Source of the DNA: Streptomyces sp. NBC_00370
Lineage (GTDB): Bacteria > Actinomycetota > Actinomycetes > Streptomycetales > Streptomycetaceae
Direction: 5' to 3'
DNA: 64,000 bases
NCBI RefSeq assembly: GCF_036084755.1
Contig: NZ_CP107968.1
Location: 2,610,501-2,674,500 of the forward strand
The translations under genes and the position numbers were made by a program. This document shows, one piece after another, positions 47,556 through 56,838 of this stretch (position 1 is the stretch's first letter; each line of letters opens with the position of its first letter). The notes below the pieces were generated by a model that searched no databases, had not been told where the DNA came from, and saw nothing but the letters and a program-made list of their open reading frames with translations.

Positions 47556-48329
47556 GTGGCCGCAATCCGTAACCGCACCAGGACCCTTCTCGCCGCCGGC
47601 GGGGCCGTGCTTGTCGCTGTCGCCGTCAGCGGGTGTGGTGGCAGCGACGCGTCCGACGCGCCGGTGGAGAAGAAGGCGTTCCCGCTCGGCGGGCACACGC
47701 TGACCATCGACGCCACGAACTCGCGGATCACGCTCGTGCCCGCCGATGTGCGGGACGTGCAGGTGTCGCGGCAGGTTGACGGCTGGGTGTTCATGGGGAG
47801 CGGGCCGGACGCGTCCTGGAAGATGTCGGGCGACACGCTCAAGCTTGAGGTGAAGTGCAAGGCCGTGGTGAGCAACTGCGAGTCGCGGCATTCGGTGAAG
47901 GTGCCGCGCGGCGTCGCGGTGAAGCTCAACGGGAACAACGGCGGGGTGACCGCGTCCCGGTTCAGCAGTCCGCTGAGTCTTGAGCTGAACAACGGGTCCA
48001 TCACCGTGCGCGACTCCAGCGGTCCGCTCGATCTGAACACCGACAACGGGTCGATCACCACGCAGCGGGCGTCAGCGAAGTCCGTTTCCGCGCATTCCAA
48101 CAACGGGTCGGTCCGGCTGGGGCTCTCCGCGCAGCCCGACAAGGTGGACGTCGAGACCGACAACGGCGGCATCACGATCGAGCTGCCGAAGGCGGGCTCG
48201 GCGTACGCGGTGACGGCCCGCAGCCACAACGGCAAGGTCGATGTGGGCGTGCCGACGGACAAGAGCAGCGCCCATGTGGTGAAGGCGCGCAGCAGCAACG
48301 GGCGAATCGCGGTGCGAACCGCGAACTGA
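47556..48329 (+). CDS. DUF4097-like beta-repeat lipoprotein
   Basis: 257 residues from GTG 47556 (GGGGGAA upstream). Signal with lipobox VAVSGC, then a repetitive beta-strand domain in which NNG or DNG turns recur every 20-25 residues (KLNGNNGGVTASRF, LELNNGSITVRD, LNTDNGSITTQR, AHSNNGSVRLGL, ETDNGGITIELP, SHNGKVDVGV, SSNGRIAVRT). This is the DUF4097 right-handed helix/adhesin-like fold found in actinobacterial lipoproteins. Surface anchored; binding partner unknown. Confidence 0.85.
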   Translation: MAAIRNRTRTLLAAGGAVLVAVAVSGCGGSDASDAPVEKKAFPLGGHTLTIDATNSRITLVPADVRDVQVSRQVDGWVFMGSGPDASWKMSGDTLKLEVKCKAVVSNCESRHSVKVPRGVAVKLNGNNGGVTASRFSSPLSLELNNGSITVRDSSGPLDLNTDNGSITTQRASAKSVSAHSNNGSVRLGLSAQPDKVDVETDNGGITIELPKAGSAYAVTARSHNGKVDVGVPTDKSSAHVVKARSSNGRIAVRTAN

Positions 48330-48401
48330 TCGGCCCGTGTGTTCGTCCCTACCAGGTGGGAGAATGTACCGGGCAGGGTGGACTCAGCACGGGAGAGGCA
48401 T

Positions 48402-49787
48402 GTGACGGCGACGCGCGCGCAACCGCACTCAGGATCCAAGGCGAGTGCTGTCCGTGACGTGATCGCGGTGATGCTGCTGCCTGTGCCGCTGCTCGTCGCG
48501 GCGCTGCCCGCCGCGTTCAACGGCGCGGGCGGCGGCGGTACGCGGCGCTGGTTCGGCGGCGGGCGGGGCGGCGAGAGCCAGCGGGCCGACGCGCAGGCCG
48601 CCAAGGACGCGGCGGCTGCCGCCTTCTACGAGCTGGACACGGCCCAGCGCGATCTGCGGATCTCGATCGAGACGATCACGGCCGTCGACAGCTCGCCGGG
48701 CGCGCGCAGGGCCGTGGAGGGCTTCGCGGCGCTGGGGCGCCGGATCGACGAGGCGAGCAGCGGGTACATCACCGCCGTCGACGCCCATGATCTCGACCGG
48801 CACGATCTTGAGCCGTCGGCGGCCTCGGCAGCCCGGGGCGAGCTGACGAAGGCCAAGGACCAGCTGGTCCGCGTCAAGGCCGATCTCGACAAGTTCGAGC
48901 AGGGGCTCGGACCGCTGCTCGACAAGGCCGAGACGCAGCTCGCGCGGCTCGCACCGGCCATAGAGCGGGCCCGCCAGGCGCTCCTCGCCGCGAGCAACGC
49001 TCTCGACGCGGTACGGGGCACAGGACTGCGCGCGGACGATCTCGCCCTGCGGCTCGCCCAGCTCGGGCCCGAGCTGACGAAGCTCAACCAGGGCGCGGGG
49101 CAGCACGGCGTCACGGACACCTTGCAGCGTGCCGACCGGGTGCTGCGGGACGCCGAAGCCGTACGGGCCGAGGCCGAGCGGCTGCCGGAGCGGGCGAAGG
49201 AGATCGACAAGCGTCTGGTGTCGCTGCGGACCCGCGCGCAGGCGCTGACCACCCGCGCGGGCACCGTGGAGCCGGTGCTGAGCGAGCTGCGGCGGCGCTT
49301 CTCCGCCGAGTGCTGGCAGGATCTGCAGCATGTTCCGGACCAGGCGGCCGACAGCGTCCGGCAGGCCGAGCTGAAGCTGAAGGAAGCGGGCAAGGCCCGC
49401 GAGGAGCAGCGGTGGCCGGACGCGACGTCCCTGCTGAGCACGGCCAGGGCCCTGCTGAACACCACGGACGAGGCGGTCTCGGCTGCCGGCGACCGGTTGC
49501 AGCGGCTGAACGCCGTCGCGAAGGACCCGCAGCAGGAGATCGACCGTACGAGGTTCGCGATCCGGGACGCCCAGCGGCTGGCGATGACCGGCCGCAGTAC
49601 GCCCGACCCGCGCCATGCCCGCCCGCTCGACGACTCCGTGGCCCGGCTGGACCGGGCCGTGGCGGGTCTTGAGGGGCGCCATCCCGACTACTGGCACTTC
49701 CTGACCGAGACCGAGGCGGTACGGAACACGGCGGCCCGGGTGGTCTCGGAGATCCGTGAGGAGCGCGGGTCGGGCCACGGCGGCTGA
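48402..49787 (+). CDS. membrane-anchored coiled-coil protein
   Basis: 461 residues from GTG 48402 (GGGAGAGG upstream). TM helix at about 19-38 (AVMLLPVPLLVAALPAAF), a Gly/Arg stretch, then almost entirely Ala/Glu/Arg/Leu helix with heptads (QRADAQAAKDAAAAAFYELDTAQRDL, RVKADLDKFEQGLGPLLDKAETQLARL, ERAREIDKRLVSLRTR). Conserved in Streptomyces without function. Follows the DUF4097 gene by 72 bases. Confidence 0.8.
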   Translation: MTATRAQPHSGSKASAVRDVIAVMLLPVPLLVAALPAAFNGAGGGGTRRWFGGGRGGESQRADAQAAKDAAAAAFYELDTAQRDLRISIETITAVDSSPGARRAVEGFAALGRRIDEASSGYITAVDAHDLDRHDLEPSAASAARGELTKAKDQLVRVKADLDKFEQGLGPLLDKAETQLARLAPAIERARQALLAASNALDAVRGTGLRADDLALRLAQLGPELTKLNQGAGQHGVTDTLQRADRVLRDAEAVRAEAERLPERAKEIDKRLVSLRTRAQALTTRAGTVEPVLSELRRRFSAECWQDLQHVPDQAADSVRQAELKLKEAGKAREEQRWPDATSLLSTARALLNTTDEAVSAAGDRLQRLNAVAKDPQQEIDRTRFAIRDAQRLAMTGRSTPDPRHARPLDDSVARLDRAVAGLEGRHPDYWHFLTETEAVRNTAARVVSEIREERGSGHGG

Positions 49788-49848
49788 CAAGGGCGGCGCT
49801 CGTCCGAGGGGCGCCGGTCGCACGGTCGCGTACCGATAGCCTGGCGCC

Positions 49849-50070
49849 ATGCCTCGCTACGAGTACCGCTGCCGTTCCTGTGGTGACACCTTCGAGCTCA
49901 GCCGTCCGATGGCGGAGTCCTCCGACCCCGCCGCCTGCCCCTCCGGTCACGACGACACCGTGAAGCTCCTGTCGACCGTCGCCGTCGGCGGCTCCGCCAA
50001 GGGCGGCGCGCCCGCCCCTGCGGCCGGAGGTGGCGGCGGGGGCTGCTGCGGTGGCGGCTGCTGCGGCTGA
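49849..50070 (+). CDS. FmdB-family zinc ribbon protein with Cys/Gly tail
   Basis: 73 residues. CxxC knuckles YRCRSCGDTFE and AACPSGHDDTVK (the second is CPSGH, giving a mixed Cys/His site) match the FmdB/CxxC_CXXC_SSSS pattern. The tail GGGGGGCCGGGCCG with two CC pairs is characteristic of many actinobacterial members. Possibly a small metal-binding regulator; function unknown. Convergent with the HAD gene, nine bases apart. Confidence 0.87.
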   Translation: MPRYEYRCRSCGDTFELSRPMAESSDPAACPSGHDDTVKLLSTVAVGGSAKGGAPAPAAGGGGGGCCGGGCCG

Positions 50071-50079
50071 CGCCGGCGG

Positions 50080-50967
50080 TCAGACCGCGTGCGGGGGCGA
50101 GGGGGTCGCGTGGCTGAGGCGACGGAGGATCTCCTCGCCCGCCAGGACACCCGTCTGCGCCAGTACGTCGACGTGCGACGCGGTCCAGCCGCTGTCGGCG
50201 AGTTCGCCGTGGCCGGGGCGCCAGGCGTGGTCGGCGGCCAGCAGCAGGTCGGCGTCGAGGAGCGAGTCCCCTGCGGCCAGGGTCAGTTCGGCGCCTGAAC
50301 GGCGCGCCACCTCGCGCATCGCCGCGCTCTTGGTGAGCGGCCGGGGCACCGCGTAGATCTTGCGGCCCTGGAGGGAGACGGTCCAGCCGCGGCCGTCGGC
50401 CCAGTCAGCCAGCTCCTTCACCCAGCCGTCGGGCAACAACGCCCGGTCGACGACCAGATACGCGAACAGGTCTTCCGCGATCCGCTCCTTGAGCAGCCAG
50501 CCCGGGTCGGCCGCGGCGAGCAGATGGGCGCGTACCTCCGCGAGCGGCGCGCACTCGTCGGCGAGCCTGGCGGCCACCTGCCGCTGCCAGTCGGGGTCGG
50601 AGACCCCGTCGACCAGCAGATGGCCGCCGTTGGCGCAGATCGCGAACTTCGGCTGCGGGCACGGCAGATGGATACGCCCGTACTGCTCGCGGGTGCGGGT
50701 CGTCGTCGGTACGAACACGGTGGCGCGGGCGAGGGAGTCCAGCAGCCCCGCGGCGGTCTCCGTCAAATACGAGAGCGGTCTGCCCTCGTACACCTCGACG
50801 CAGAGCAGCCGGGGCGCTTCGGCGTCGGGCATGGGCAGTTGGAGGGCCGCCGCCGAGTAGATGAGGGTGCGGTCGAGGTCGCTGGCGACCAGCACGCGCG
50901 ACGTGGCGGACGGCGTGGTTGCCGGCTCGGCGAGCTGCGGGGTGCGTTGCGGGACGGTGGCGCTCAC
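50080..50967 (-). CDS. HAD hydrolase of the tellurium-resistance biosynthetic cluster
   Basis: 295 residues from GTG 50967, whose GTG overlaps the previous stop (GTGA). HAD motif I VLVASDLDRTLIYS (D30, D32), motif II VFVPTTTRTREQ, a large C2 cap, the lysine in PRPLTKSAAMREV and motif IV LTLAAGDSLLDADLLLAADHAW mark a phosphatase of the Cof/sucrose-phosphatase type. In Ter gene clusters this HAD works with a phosphoribosyltransferase and a CitE-like lyase in making an unknown nucleoside-like compound; here it is the last gene of that operon. Confidence 0.87.
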   Translation of the reverse strand: MSATVPQRTPQLAEPATTPSATSRVLVASDLDRTLIYSAAALQLPMPDAEAPRLLCVEVYEGRPLSYLTETAAGLLDSLARATVFVPTTTRTREQYGRIHLPCPQPKFAICANGGHLLVDGVSDPDWQRQVAARLADECAPLAEVRAHLLAAADPGWLLKERIAEDLFAYLVVDRALLPDGWVKELADWADGRGWTVSLQGRKIYAVPRPLTKSAAMREVARRSGAELTLAAGDSLLDADLLLAADHAWRPGHGELADSGWTASHVDVLAQTGVLAGEEILRRLSHATPSPPHAV

Positions 50968-53603
50968 TGGCCCGCCACCGCCTTGCCGTCAGCGCCGGTC
51001 GCGCCGCGCGTGTACTGCGGGTGGATCAAGCCGACGCAGCTGTACGGGAGTCCGTCGACCTCCTCGACCGGCACGCCGCGCTGTTCCGCGAGCAGCCGCA
51101 CATGGTCGAGGTCGGAGCCGGCGCCGCGCTGCGCGAGGATCTTCCAGGGCACCCGGCGCAGCAGGACCCGGGTCGTCTCACCGACCCCCGGCTTGACGAG
51201 GTTCACGTCGTGGATCCCGTACGCCTCGCTGATCCGCTCCACCGCCGCCCAGCCCTCCCACGTCGGTGCGCGGTCGGCGGCGAGCAGTTCCTTGACCTCG
51301 GTGTCCACCGCGTCGGTCACGTCCTCGAAGCGGCCGGCGACGGTGTCGAGGAAGTGGGCCGAGACATCGGCTCCGGCGAGTTCGCGATAGTACTTTGCGC
51401 CGTGGAAGTCGTGCGGACCGACCAGGTCGGAGCGCAGGACCGTACGTGAAATGAGCCCGGAGACCGTCGAGTTGAGGCAGGCGGACGGGATGAGGAAGTC
51501 CTCACGGGTGCCGTAGGTCCGCACACAGCCGCCCGGGTCGGCCAGGACGGCGATGTCCGGGTTGAAGCCGGCGAACGGGGCCAGGGCGTCGGCCAGTTCG
51601 CGGGTGATGGCGCCCTTGCCCGTCCAGCCGTCCACGAAGACGACATCGGCGGGGTCGTGGTGCTCGGCCAGCCAGCGGATCGCGTTGGTGTCGATGCCGC
51701 GGCCGCGCACGATGGAGATCGCGTAGTGCGGCAGGTCGAGGCCGTGCCGCTGCTGGGCCCAGCGCCGCATCAGGACACCGACGGGGGTACCGGCCCGCGC
51801 CAGGGAGACCAGGACGGGGCGCGGCGAGCGCTCGGCGAGGACCGTCTCGGTGACCGTGCCGACCGCCCGCGCGATCCGGGCCGCCGAGGTGTCGAGCGCC
51901 GCCATGAACAGCTGCTGGTAGCGCTCGTCGGGCTGGTACTCGACGGGCAGGGACTCGGCGTAGTGCGCGCCGCCGCTCTGGATCGCCTCCTCGCGCTCCT
52001 CGGTCGGCGCCTCAAGCTCCACGGCCGAGAGGTCCTGGAGCAGCCAGCCGACCTCGTCGGCGGCGTAGGAGGAGAAGGCGGGGCCGCGAAGGGGCTCGGG
52101 AAGCATGACGGGGTCCTGCCGTTCGGGGACGTACGACGGTTCTGGGACGAGCTGAGGCTCGGGGACGTGCGACGGTTCCGGGACGTACGAGGGGACGACG
52201 GCCAGTACGACGCGCGGGACGTGGGCCGCGAGTTGCGCCAACAGGCCGTCAGGGGCGTGCAGTTCGGGCGAGTCGGCCAGCGAGTCGACGACCGCGACCA
52301 CGGCGTCGAAGCCGCCGCCCGCGACGTTGTAGGCGTACCGCTCGCCGGTGGATCCGTCGCCGTCCGGGTAGGCCGCCGTGTCGTGCGCGGGGAAGACGAG
52401 ACGGCTGCGTATCGCGTAACCGGGGTCGTCCACGGCGAGCACCGGCGAGCGGGTCGTCGTCGAGAACCGCACATCAGCGCCCGCGCCCCCGCCCGCGCCC
52501 ACCGTGCGCTCCAGCTGCTCGGCCAGCCGCAGCGGCGCGTACATCAGCTCCTCGAAGCCCAGGACGAGGATCCGCCGCGCACCGCCCAGCTCGGCGGCGA
52601 CAGCGTCCGCCATGGCGGGCAGGGCGGCCTCCAGCCGGGTCCTGTGGTCATGGGTGAAGCCGTGCCGGCCACCGTCCGGGACCCCGGCCGGCCAGTCCAG
52701 CTCGACCGTCACCGGGGCCGCCCGGCTCCCGCTCCCCGGGCCACCCGCGCCGTCCGGCGCCGCCTCATGCGCCGCCACCAGCGCCTGGCCCTTCTCCAGG
52801 ACCCCGTCCGGCAGCTCGACCGTGCCCGCCGCCAGCGTGACGAGGTCGACGCGCGCCCCGATCTCCTCGGCGAACGCCGCCAGCCGCCCCTGGTCCGCCG
52901 CCGAGCGCATGTCGACGAGCGCCACGACGACGTACCAGGTGCGCGGGTAGCGGGCGTGCAGCGCGCGGATCGTGTTCAGGACGGTGTTCCCCGTGGAGAA
53001 CTCGTCGTCCACGAGCACCAGCGGCCCGTCGCCCGCGAGCAGCGCGGGATCCTCGGGCAGCAGCAGATGGGAGGTGGCGTGCGAATGCGCCTCCTCGAAG
53101 CCGCCCCCCCGCGCGACGCCCGCCACCGGGCGGCGCGTGGAGTGCAGGTACGGCGCTTCGCGCACCCCGTCGGCGACGGAGTGGCCGAGCCCCGTCGCGG
53201 TCTCGGCGTACCCGAGGATCACCGCCCGGCGCACATCGGCGCCCAGCAGCTCCCGTACGCGCTCGCCCAGCTCCACTCCCGTGCCGTGTATGAGCGCGGG
53301 GCTCTGCGGCACATGCTTGCCCAGCACGTTGGAGACCAGCAGATGGGCCCGTTTGGGGTTGCGGCGCAGGGCCATGCCCAGCAGTTCCCGCAGCCGCTGG
53401 TCGCCGTCGAGCCGTACGCCGAGCCGCTCGGCGACCCACGATCCCGACCACACCATGCCGGCCGTCTCTTTCCTGTCGGAGCCCTGGGAGCCCTGGGAAC
53501 CCAGGGAGCCCTCGGGGCCCTTGAAGCCCCGGGAGCGCTCGGAGCTGTCACCCGTGTCGGTCGTGACGACCCTGACCTCTATCTTCGCGCGCTCCGCCGT
53601 CAC
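50964..53603 (-). CDS. fused phosphoribosyltransferase-TRSP-StiP-PELOTA protein of the Ter cluster
   Basis: 879 residues from GTG 53603 (GTGA overlap with the CitE-like gene). Order: low-complexity head to about 50; PRTase (PRTase_2) with HSTRRPV and PRPP loop VLVDDEFSTGNT (196-207); TRSP domain about 330-455 (GFTHDHRTRLEAALPAMADAV, RFSTTTRSPVLAVDDPGY); a VPEP-repeat linker; StiP-like domain from about 515 (SVEYQPDERYQQLF, VLVSLARAGTPVGVLMRR, FVDGWTGKGAITREL); PELOTA-type RNA-binding end GVGETTRVLLRRVPWKIL. In most clusters these are two genes. Reported Ter-associated systems predict a modified-nucleoside pathway; the exact reaction is unknown. Confidence 0.87.
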   Translation of the reverse strand: MTAERAKIEVRVVTTDTGDSSERSRGFKGPEGSLGSQGSQGSDRKETAGMVWSGSWVAERLGVRLDGDQRLRELLGMALRRNPKRAHLLVSNVLGKHVPQSPALIHGTGVELGERVRELLGADVRRAVILGYAETATGLGHSVADGVREAPYLHSTRRPVAGVARGGGFEEAHSHATSHLLLPEDPALLAGDGPLVLVDDEFSTGNTVLNTIRALHARYPRTWYVVVALVDMRSAADQGRLAAFAEEIGARVDLVTLAAGTVELPDGVLEKGQALVAAHEAAPDGAGGPGSGSRAAPVTVELDWPAGVPDGGRHGFTHDHRTRLEAALPAMADAVAAELGGARRILVLGFEELMYAPLRLAEQLERTVGAGGGAGADVRFSTTTRSPVLAVDDPGYAIRSRLVFPAHDTAAYPDGDGSTGERYAYNVAGGGFDAVVAVVDSLADSPELHAPDGLLAQLAAHVPRVVLAVVPSYVPEPSHVPEPQLVPEPSYVPERQDPVMLPEPLRGPAFSSYAADEVGWLLQDLSAVELEAPTEEREEAIQSGGAHYAESLPVEYQPDERYQQLFMAALDTSAARIARAVGTVTETVLAERSPRPVLVSLARAGTPVGVLMRRWAQQRHGLDLPHYAISIVRGRGIDTNAIRWLAEHHDPADVVFVDGWTGKGAITRELADALAPFAGFNPDIAVLADPGGCVRTYGTREDFLIPSACLNSTVSGLISRTVLRSDLVGPHDFHGAKYYRELAGADVSAHFLDTVAGRFEDVTDAVDTEVKELLAADRAPTWEGWAAVERISEAYGIHDVNLVKPGVGETTRVLLRRVPWKILAQRGAGSDLDHVRLLAEQRGVPVEEVDGLPYSCVGLIHPQYTRGATGADGKAVAGQ

Positions 53604-54763
53604 GGGGCCAGTCCGGCGGCGAGCAGCTCCACGAAGCCGATGTCCTCGCGGGCGACCCCGAACACCTCGGCGCGCAGCAGCGTGCGCTCGGCCCAGGCGC
53701 GGTGCGGTTTCACCTCGTTCATCTTGTTCGTGTACGACGACCGCAGCACGCCCCCGCCGGTCCGCTCCGGGCGCAGGATGTCCTGGGCGTCGCTGAACTC
53801 CTCGTGGCTGACGACCGACAGCGCGTGCACGGGCATGACGTGCGAGGGGTGGATACAGGTCTTGCCCTGCAGGCCGTTGGCCCGGTCCAGCTCGATCTCG
53901 CGCAGCAGCCCGTCGAGATCGTGCTCGATCAGGGCCGTGCGCAGCTCCTCGGCCCGTCCCGCGCGGAACGGGCTGCTGCGCAGCTGCGGCTTGAACATCC
54001 GCTCCTGGAGCCGGAAGTACTCCCAGACGGGTCCGGTGACGGTGAAGCCCGTGCCGTCGGCCCTGCCCAGTACGTTCACCACGTCGGCGATGATCCCGGC
54101 GACGATCTGCACGTCGTACGCGGTCATGTCGGGCGCCCTGCGCAGCCCGTAGGCGGAGCAGAAGTCGGTGACGCCGAGGCGCAGCGCGAGCACGCGGTCG
54201 CGGTACTTGTCGACGGCCGAAGCGATCCCGGCGAGCGTCTCTGCCCTGCTCTCCAGATGCAGCAGGGCAGGCGATTCCAGGACGGGCATGGCGAACAGCC
54301 GGTGGCCGCAGGTGCTCTCCGCCTCCACGACGGCTTCCAGGAACGGTATGCCGCGCTCAGCGGTGAACTTCGGGAGCACAAATCCGGACAGCAGGCGTAC
54401 GGCGGGGCCGATCCGCCGTACGAGATCGGGGATCTGGCCGGCCTCCCTGACCCGGATGAAGAGCAGCGGCAGCTCGCCGTCGCGCGCGTCGAGGTCGGCG
54501 AACTGCCGGACCAGATTGGCCTCGGCCTCCTCGACCTCGGAGTCGTTGATGGAGTCCTCCAGGCACAGGACCATGGAGACGACTCCCGCGCCGGCCTGCT
54601 TGACCACGTCGTCCGCGAGCTGCGGCCGGGTCGCCGGGCTGTACAGCGTGGCGCCGAGAGCGGCCGAAAGGATGCGGCTCGGGGCGCCAGCGGTGAACTC
54701 AGCCGGTTCCTGGTGGAACAGGATCTCCCGGCTGCGAGGCGATATATGCCCGAAATGACGCAT
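53600..54763 (-). CDS. HpcH/HpaI aldolase / CitE-like lyase of the Ter cluster
   Basis: 387 residues from ATG 54763 (GGGGG upstream). TIM-barrel with LYSPATRPQL, VVSMVLCLEDSINDSEVEEAEANL (Mg2+-binding Glu/Asp of CitE type), LPLLFIRVREAGQ, GFVLPKF, FAMPVLESPALLHLESR, LALRLGVTDFCSAYGLRR and the loop NGLQGKTCIHPSHV. It is the first gene of a three-gene operon with the PRTase fusion and HAD, all joined by 4-base overlaps. Likely adds or removes a small acyl carbon unit in the pathway. Confidence 0.88.
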   Translation of the reverse strand: MRHFGHISPRSREILFHQEPAEFTAGAPSRILSAALGATLYSPATRPQLADDVVKQAGAGVVSMVLCLEDSINDSEVEEAEANLVRQFADLDARDGELPLLFIRVREAGQIPDLVRRIGPAVRLLSGFVLPKFTAERGIPFLEAVVEAESTCGHRLFAMPVLESPALLHLESRAETLAGIASAVDKYRDRVLALRLGVTDFCSAYGLRRAPDMTAYDVQIVAGIIADVVNVLGRADGTGFTVTGPVWEYFRLQERMFKPQLRSSPFRAGRAEELRTALIEHDLDGLLREIELDRANGLQGKTCIHPSHVMPVHALSVVSHEEFSDAQDILRPERTGGGVLRSSYTNKMNEVKPHRAWAERTLLRAEVFGVAREDIGFVELLAAGLAP

Positions 54764-54961
54764 GAAATGCCCCCGTACTGCCGGTGTCGCCCGCTGTTGG
54801 CCATTGGGTCATGTGGCCGGTAATAGTACGTATGGACACCTGTCAACGGTTCCCTGCTCGCATGAAATTCTGGTAACTCGTCCGCTTCGCGCCTATGTCA
54901 TGCACGTGACGACTGATACCCACGTTGTCGGGACCGGCAGCTGGAAGGCAGGATGGCCCGC

Positions 54962-55867
54962 ATGACGCACGCGATGGTGAAGGGCTCCAACGTCTCGCTC
55001 GACGCCACGGCGGTACGGGCCGTGCTGCGCTGGTCCCCCGGGGCCGGGGTACCGGACGTGGACGCGTCAGCCCTGCTGCTCGGCCAGGACGGGCGCGTGC
55101 GCTCCGACGAGGACTTCGTCTTCTACAACCAGCCGCGCCATCCGTCGGGCCTGGTCAGGCGGCTCTCCAAGAAGCAGCTCGCCGACGGGTACACCGATTC
55201 CGTCGAGGCGGACCTCGGCACCCTCGACGCCTCCGTCGACCAGGTCGTACTGGCCGCCTCCTCGGACGGTGCCACCTTCCGGAACGTCGGTGACCTGCGG
55301 ATACTGCTGTACGACGCGACGGCGGCCGACGCCGAGCCGCTGGTGGTCTTCGACGTACTGCCCGAGACGGGCGAGGAGACCGCGATCATCTGCGGGGAGC
55401 TGTACCGGCGCGGGGACGGCTGGAAGTTCCGCGCGGTCGGCCAGGGCTACCCCACCGGGCTGGTGGGGCTCGCCACGGCCTTCGGCATTTCCGTGGACGA
55501 GACGGAGGGCGTGGACCCGGAGCACGCCACGGACGCGGGAACTCCCGGGACCGGCAGCTCCACGGCCAACGGGAACGGCGGCTTCGCGCCCAACGGCACC
55601 GACACGTCCGCCGGCCCCTCGGCCGCGACCACGCCCCAGCACCCCCCGCTGCCGCCCCATCCGCCCGTGCTGCCCCCGGTCCCCGCGCAGCCGCCCGCCT
55701 ACGGGTATCCGCAGTCACCGGCGCCGCAGCCGGGCTACGGCTACCCGCAGCCCGCGTCGTCGCCCCAGCCGGCGTACGGCTATCCGCAGCCGGCCGCGGC
55801 CGCCGCTCCCGCCCCTGACCCGAACTTCCGGCTGCCGCCGATGGGCCCGCAGTTCGTCCGGCCGTAG
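54962..55867 (+). CDS. TerD-domain stress protein with Pro/Tyr-rich tail
   Basis: 301 residues from ATG 54962 (AGGA eight bases upstream; ATG 54953 is an alternative). TerD fold about 1-180: [87 protein letters not shown]. Compared with the two other TerD proteins, the Ca2+-binding Asp cluster is less regular. After residue 190 comes a 110-residue disordered tail with YGYPQ repeats. Divergent from the CitE operon and convergent with the TerA-like gene. Confidence 0.88.
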   Translation: MTHAMVKGSNVSLDATAVRAVLRWSPGAGVPDVDASALLLGQDGRVRSDEDFVFYNQPRHPSGLVRRLSKKQLADGYTDSVEADLGTLDASVDQVVLAASSDGATFRNVGDLRILLYDATAADAEPLVVFDVLPETGEETAIICGELYRRGDGWKFRAVGQGYPTGLVGLATAFGISVDETEGVDPEHATDAGTPGTGSSTANGNGGFAPNGTDTSAGPSAATTPQHPPLPPHPPVLPPVPAQPPAYGYPQSPAPQPGYGYPQPASSPQPAYGYPQPAAAAAPAPDPNFRLPPMGPQFVRP

Positions 55868-55880
55868 GCGGAAAGGCGCC

Positions 55881-56621
55881 TCACGCCTTCGTCTTGTAGC
55901 CGCGACCCCATTGGAGCCCCCAGCCGTACAGCCGGTCCAGCTCCGCCTGGAAGCCGTAGACGAACTTCACCTCGCGGTGCACGGTCAGCTCGCCCTTGAC
56001 CTTCTCCAGCGAGAACACCGCGCACGACCTGGCCTGCGGCGCCCGCTCGTCCAGTTCGATCTCGACGCGCGGCCCGTTGCTCGGGTACAGCGTGACCTTG
56101 GCGTGCGTGCGGTCGAAGGCCGGCGTCTGGTCGTATATGTAGACGAAGAACAGCAGCCGCTTGATCTCGTCGGCATGGTCGAGGTTGACGAAGACCGTCT
56201 CCCCCGACGGGGCGCCGAACCGGTCGTCACCGCTGAGCTTGATGTACGGCGCCCCGTTCAGGTCGCCGAAGAAGCCGCCCAGCGGCTGCACCACGCCCTT
56301 GCTGCCGTCGGTCATCTCGTACATGCAGCCGAGGTCCAGGTCGACGTTGACCACGCCCTGGGTGTGCGCCTGCACCACGTCCGGCTGGAAGAGCTTGAAC
56401 GGGTGCCGCAGCAGCCGGCCGCTCTGCTTGGACCTGCCCTCGATGTCCGACGTCCGCATCCGCCAGGACAGATTCACCCGCAGATTGCCGTTGGCCGCCC
56501 CCTGCTTGGAGAGCGAGACCGACGGATGACGCTTGGTCAGCTCGATGGAGTTGGTGGCAGCGCTGCCCGAGTCGAACTGCGCCGCCTTCCCTCCCTGCCA
56601 CAGGTTGTCCCAGAAGGCCAT
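55881..56621 (-). CDS. TerA-like tellurium-resistance/stress protein
   Basis: 246 residues from ATG 56621. NLSWRMRTSDIEGRSKQSG and VVNVDLDLGCMYEMTDGSKGVVQPLGGFFGDLNGAPYIKLSGDDR are typical of the TerA branch of the TerD superfamily, with LFFVYIYDQTPAFDRTHAKVTLYP in the second half. These proteins bind calcium and assemble with TerC membrane complexes. Downstream of the DUF475 gene, 218 bases gap, so possibly a separate unit. Confidence 0.85.
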   Translation of the reverse strand: MAFWDNLWQGGKAAQFDSGSAATNSIELTKRHPSVSLSKQGAANGNLRVNLSWRMRTSDIEGRSKQSGRLLRHPFKLFQPDVVQAHTQGVVNVDLDLGCMYEMTDGSKGVVQPLGGFFGDLNGAPYIKLSGDDRFGAPSGETVFVNLDHADEIKRLLFFVYIYDQTPAFDRTHAKVTLYPSNGPRVEIELDERAPQARSCAVFSLEKVKGELTVHREVKFVYGFQAELDRLYGWGLQWGRGYKTKA

Positions 56622-56838
56622 GCCCGCCCCGCCTCTCTCGTCTCCCACGCGACATCACACGGAACAACGGGGCAGCCAACAGGCTTCCGCCTTCGGCTGC
56701 CCCGTCCAGAGCGTGCCCCCCACAACGCCACGTCCACCACCCGCGAGGCAGGGCGCCCGGAGTCACTGCCCCGGCGCACCCATGCGTACTCGTGCACAAC
56801 CATGCGCAGTCGTCCGCGTCCGCCCCTGCGGGAACGGG

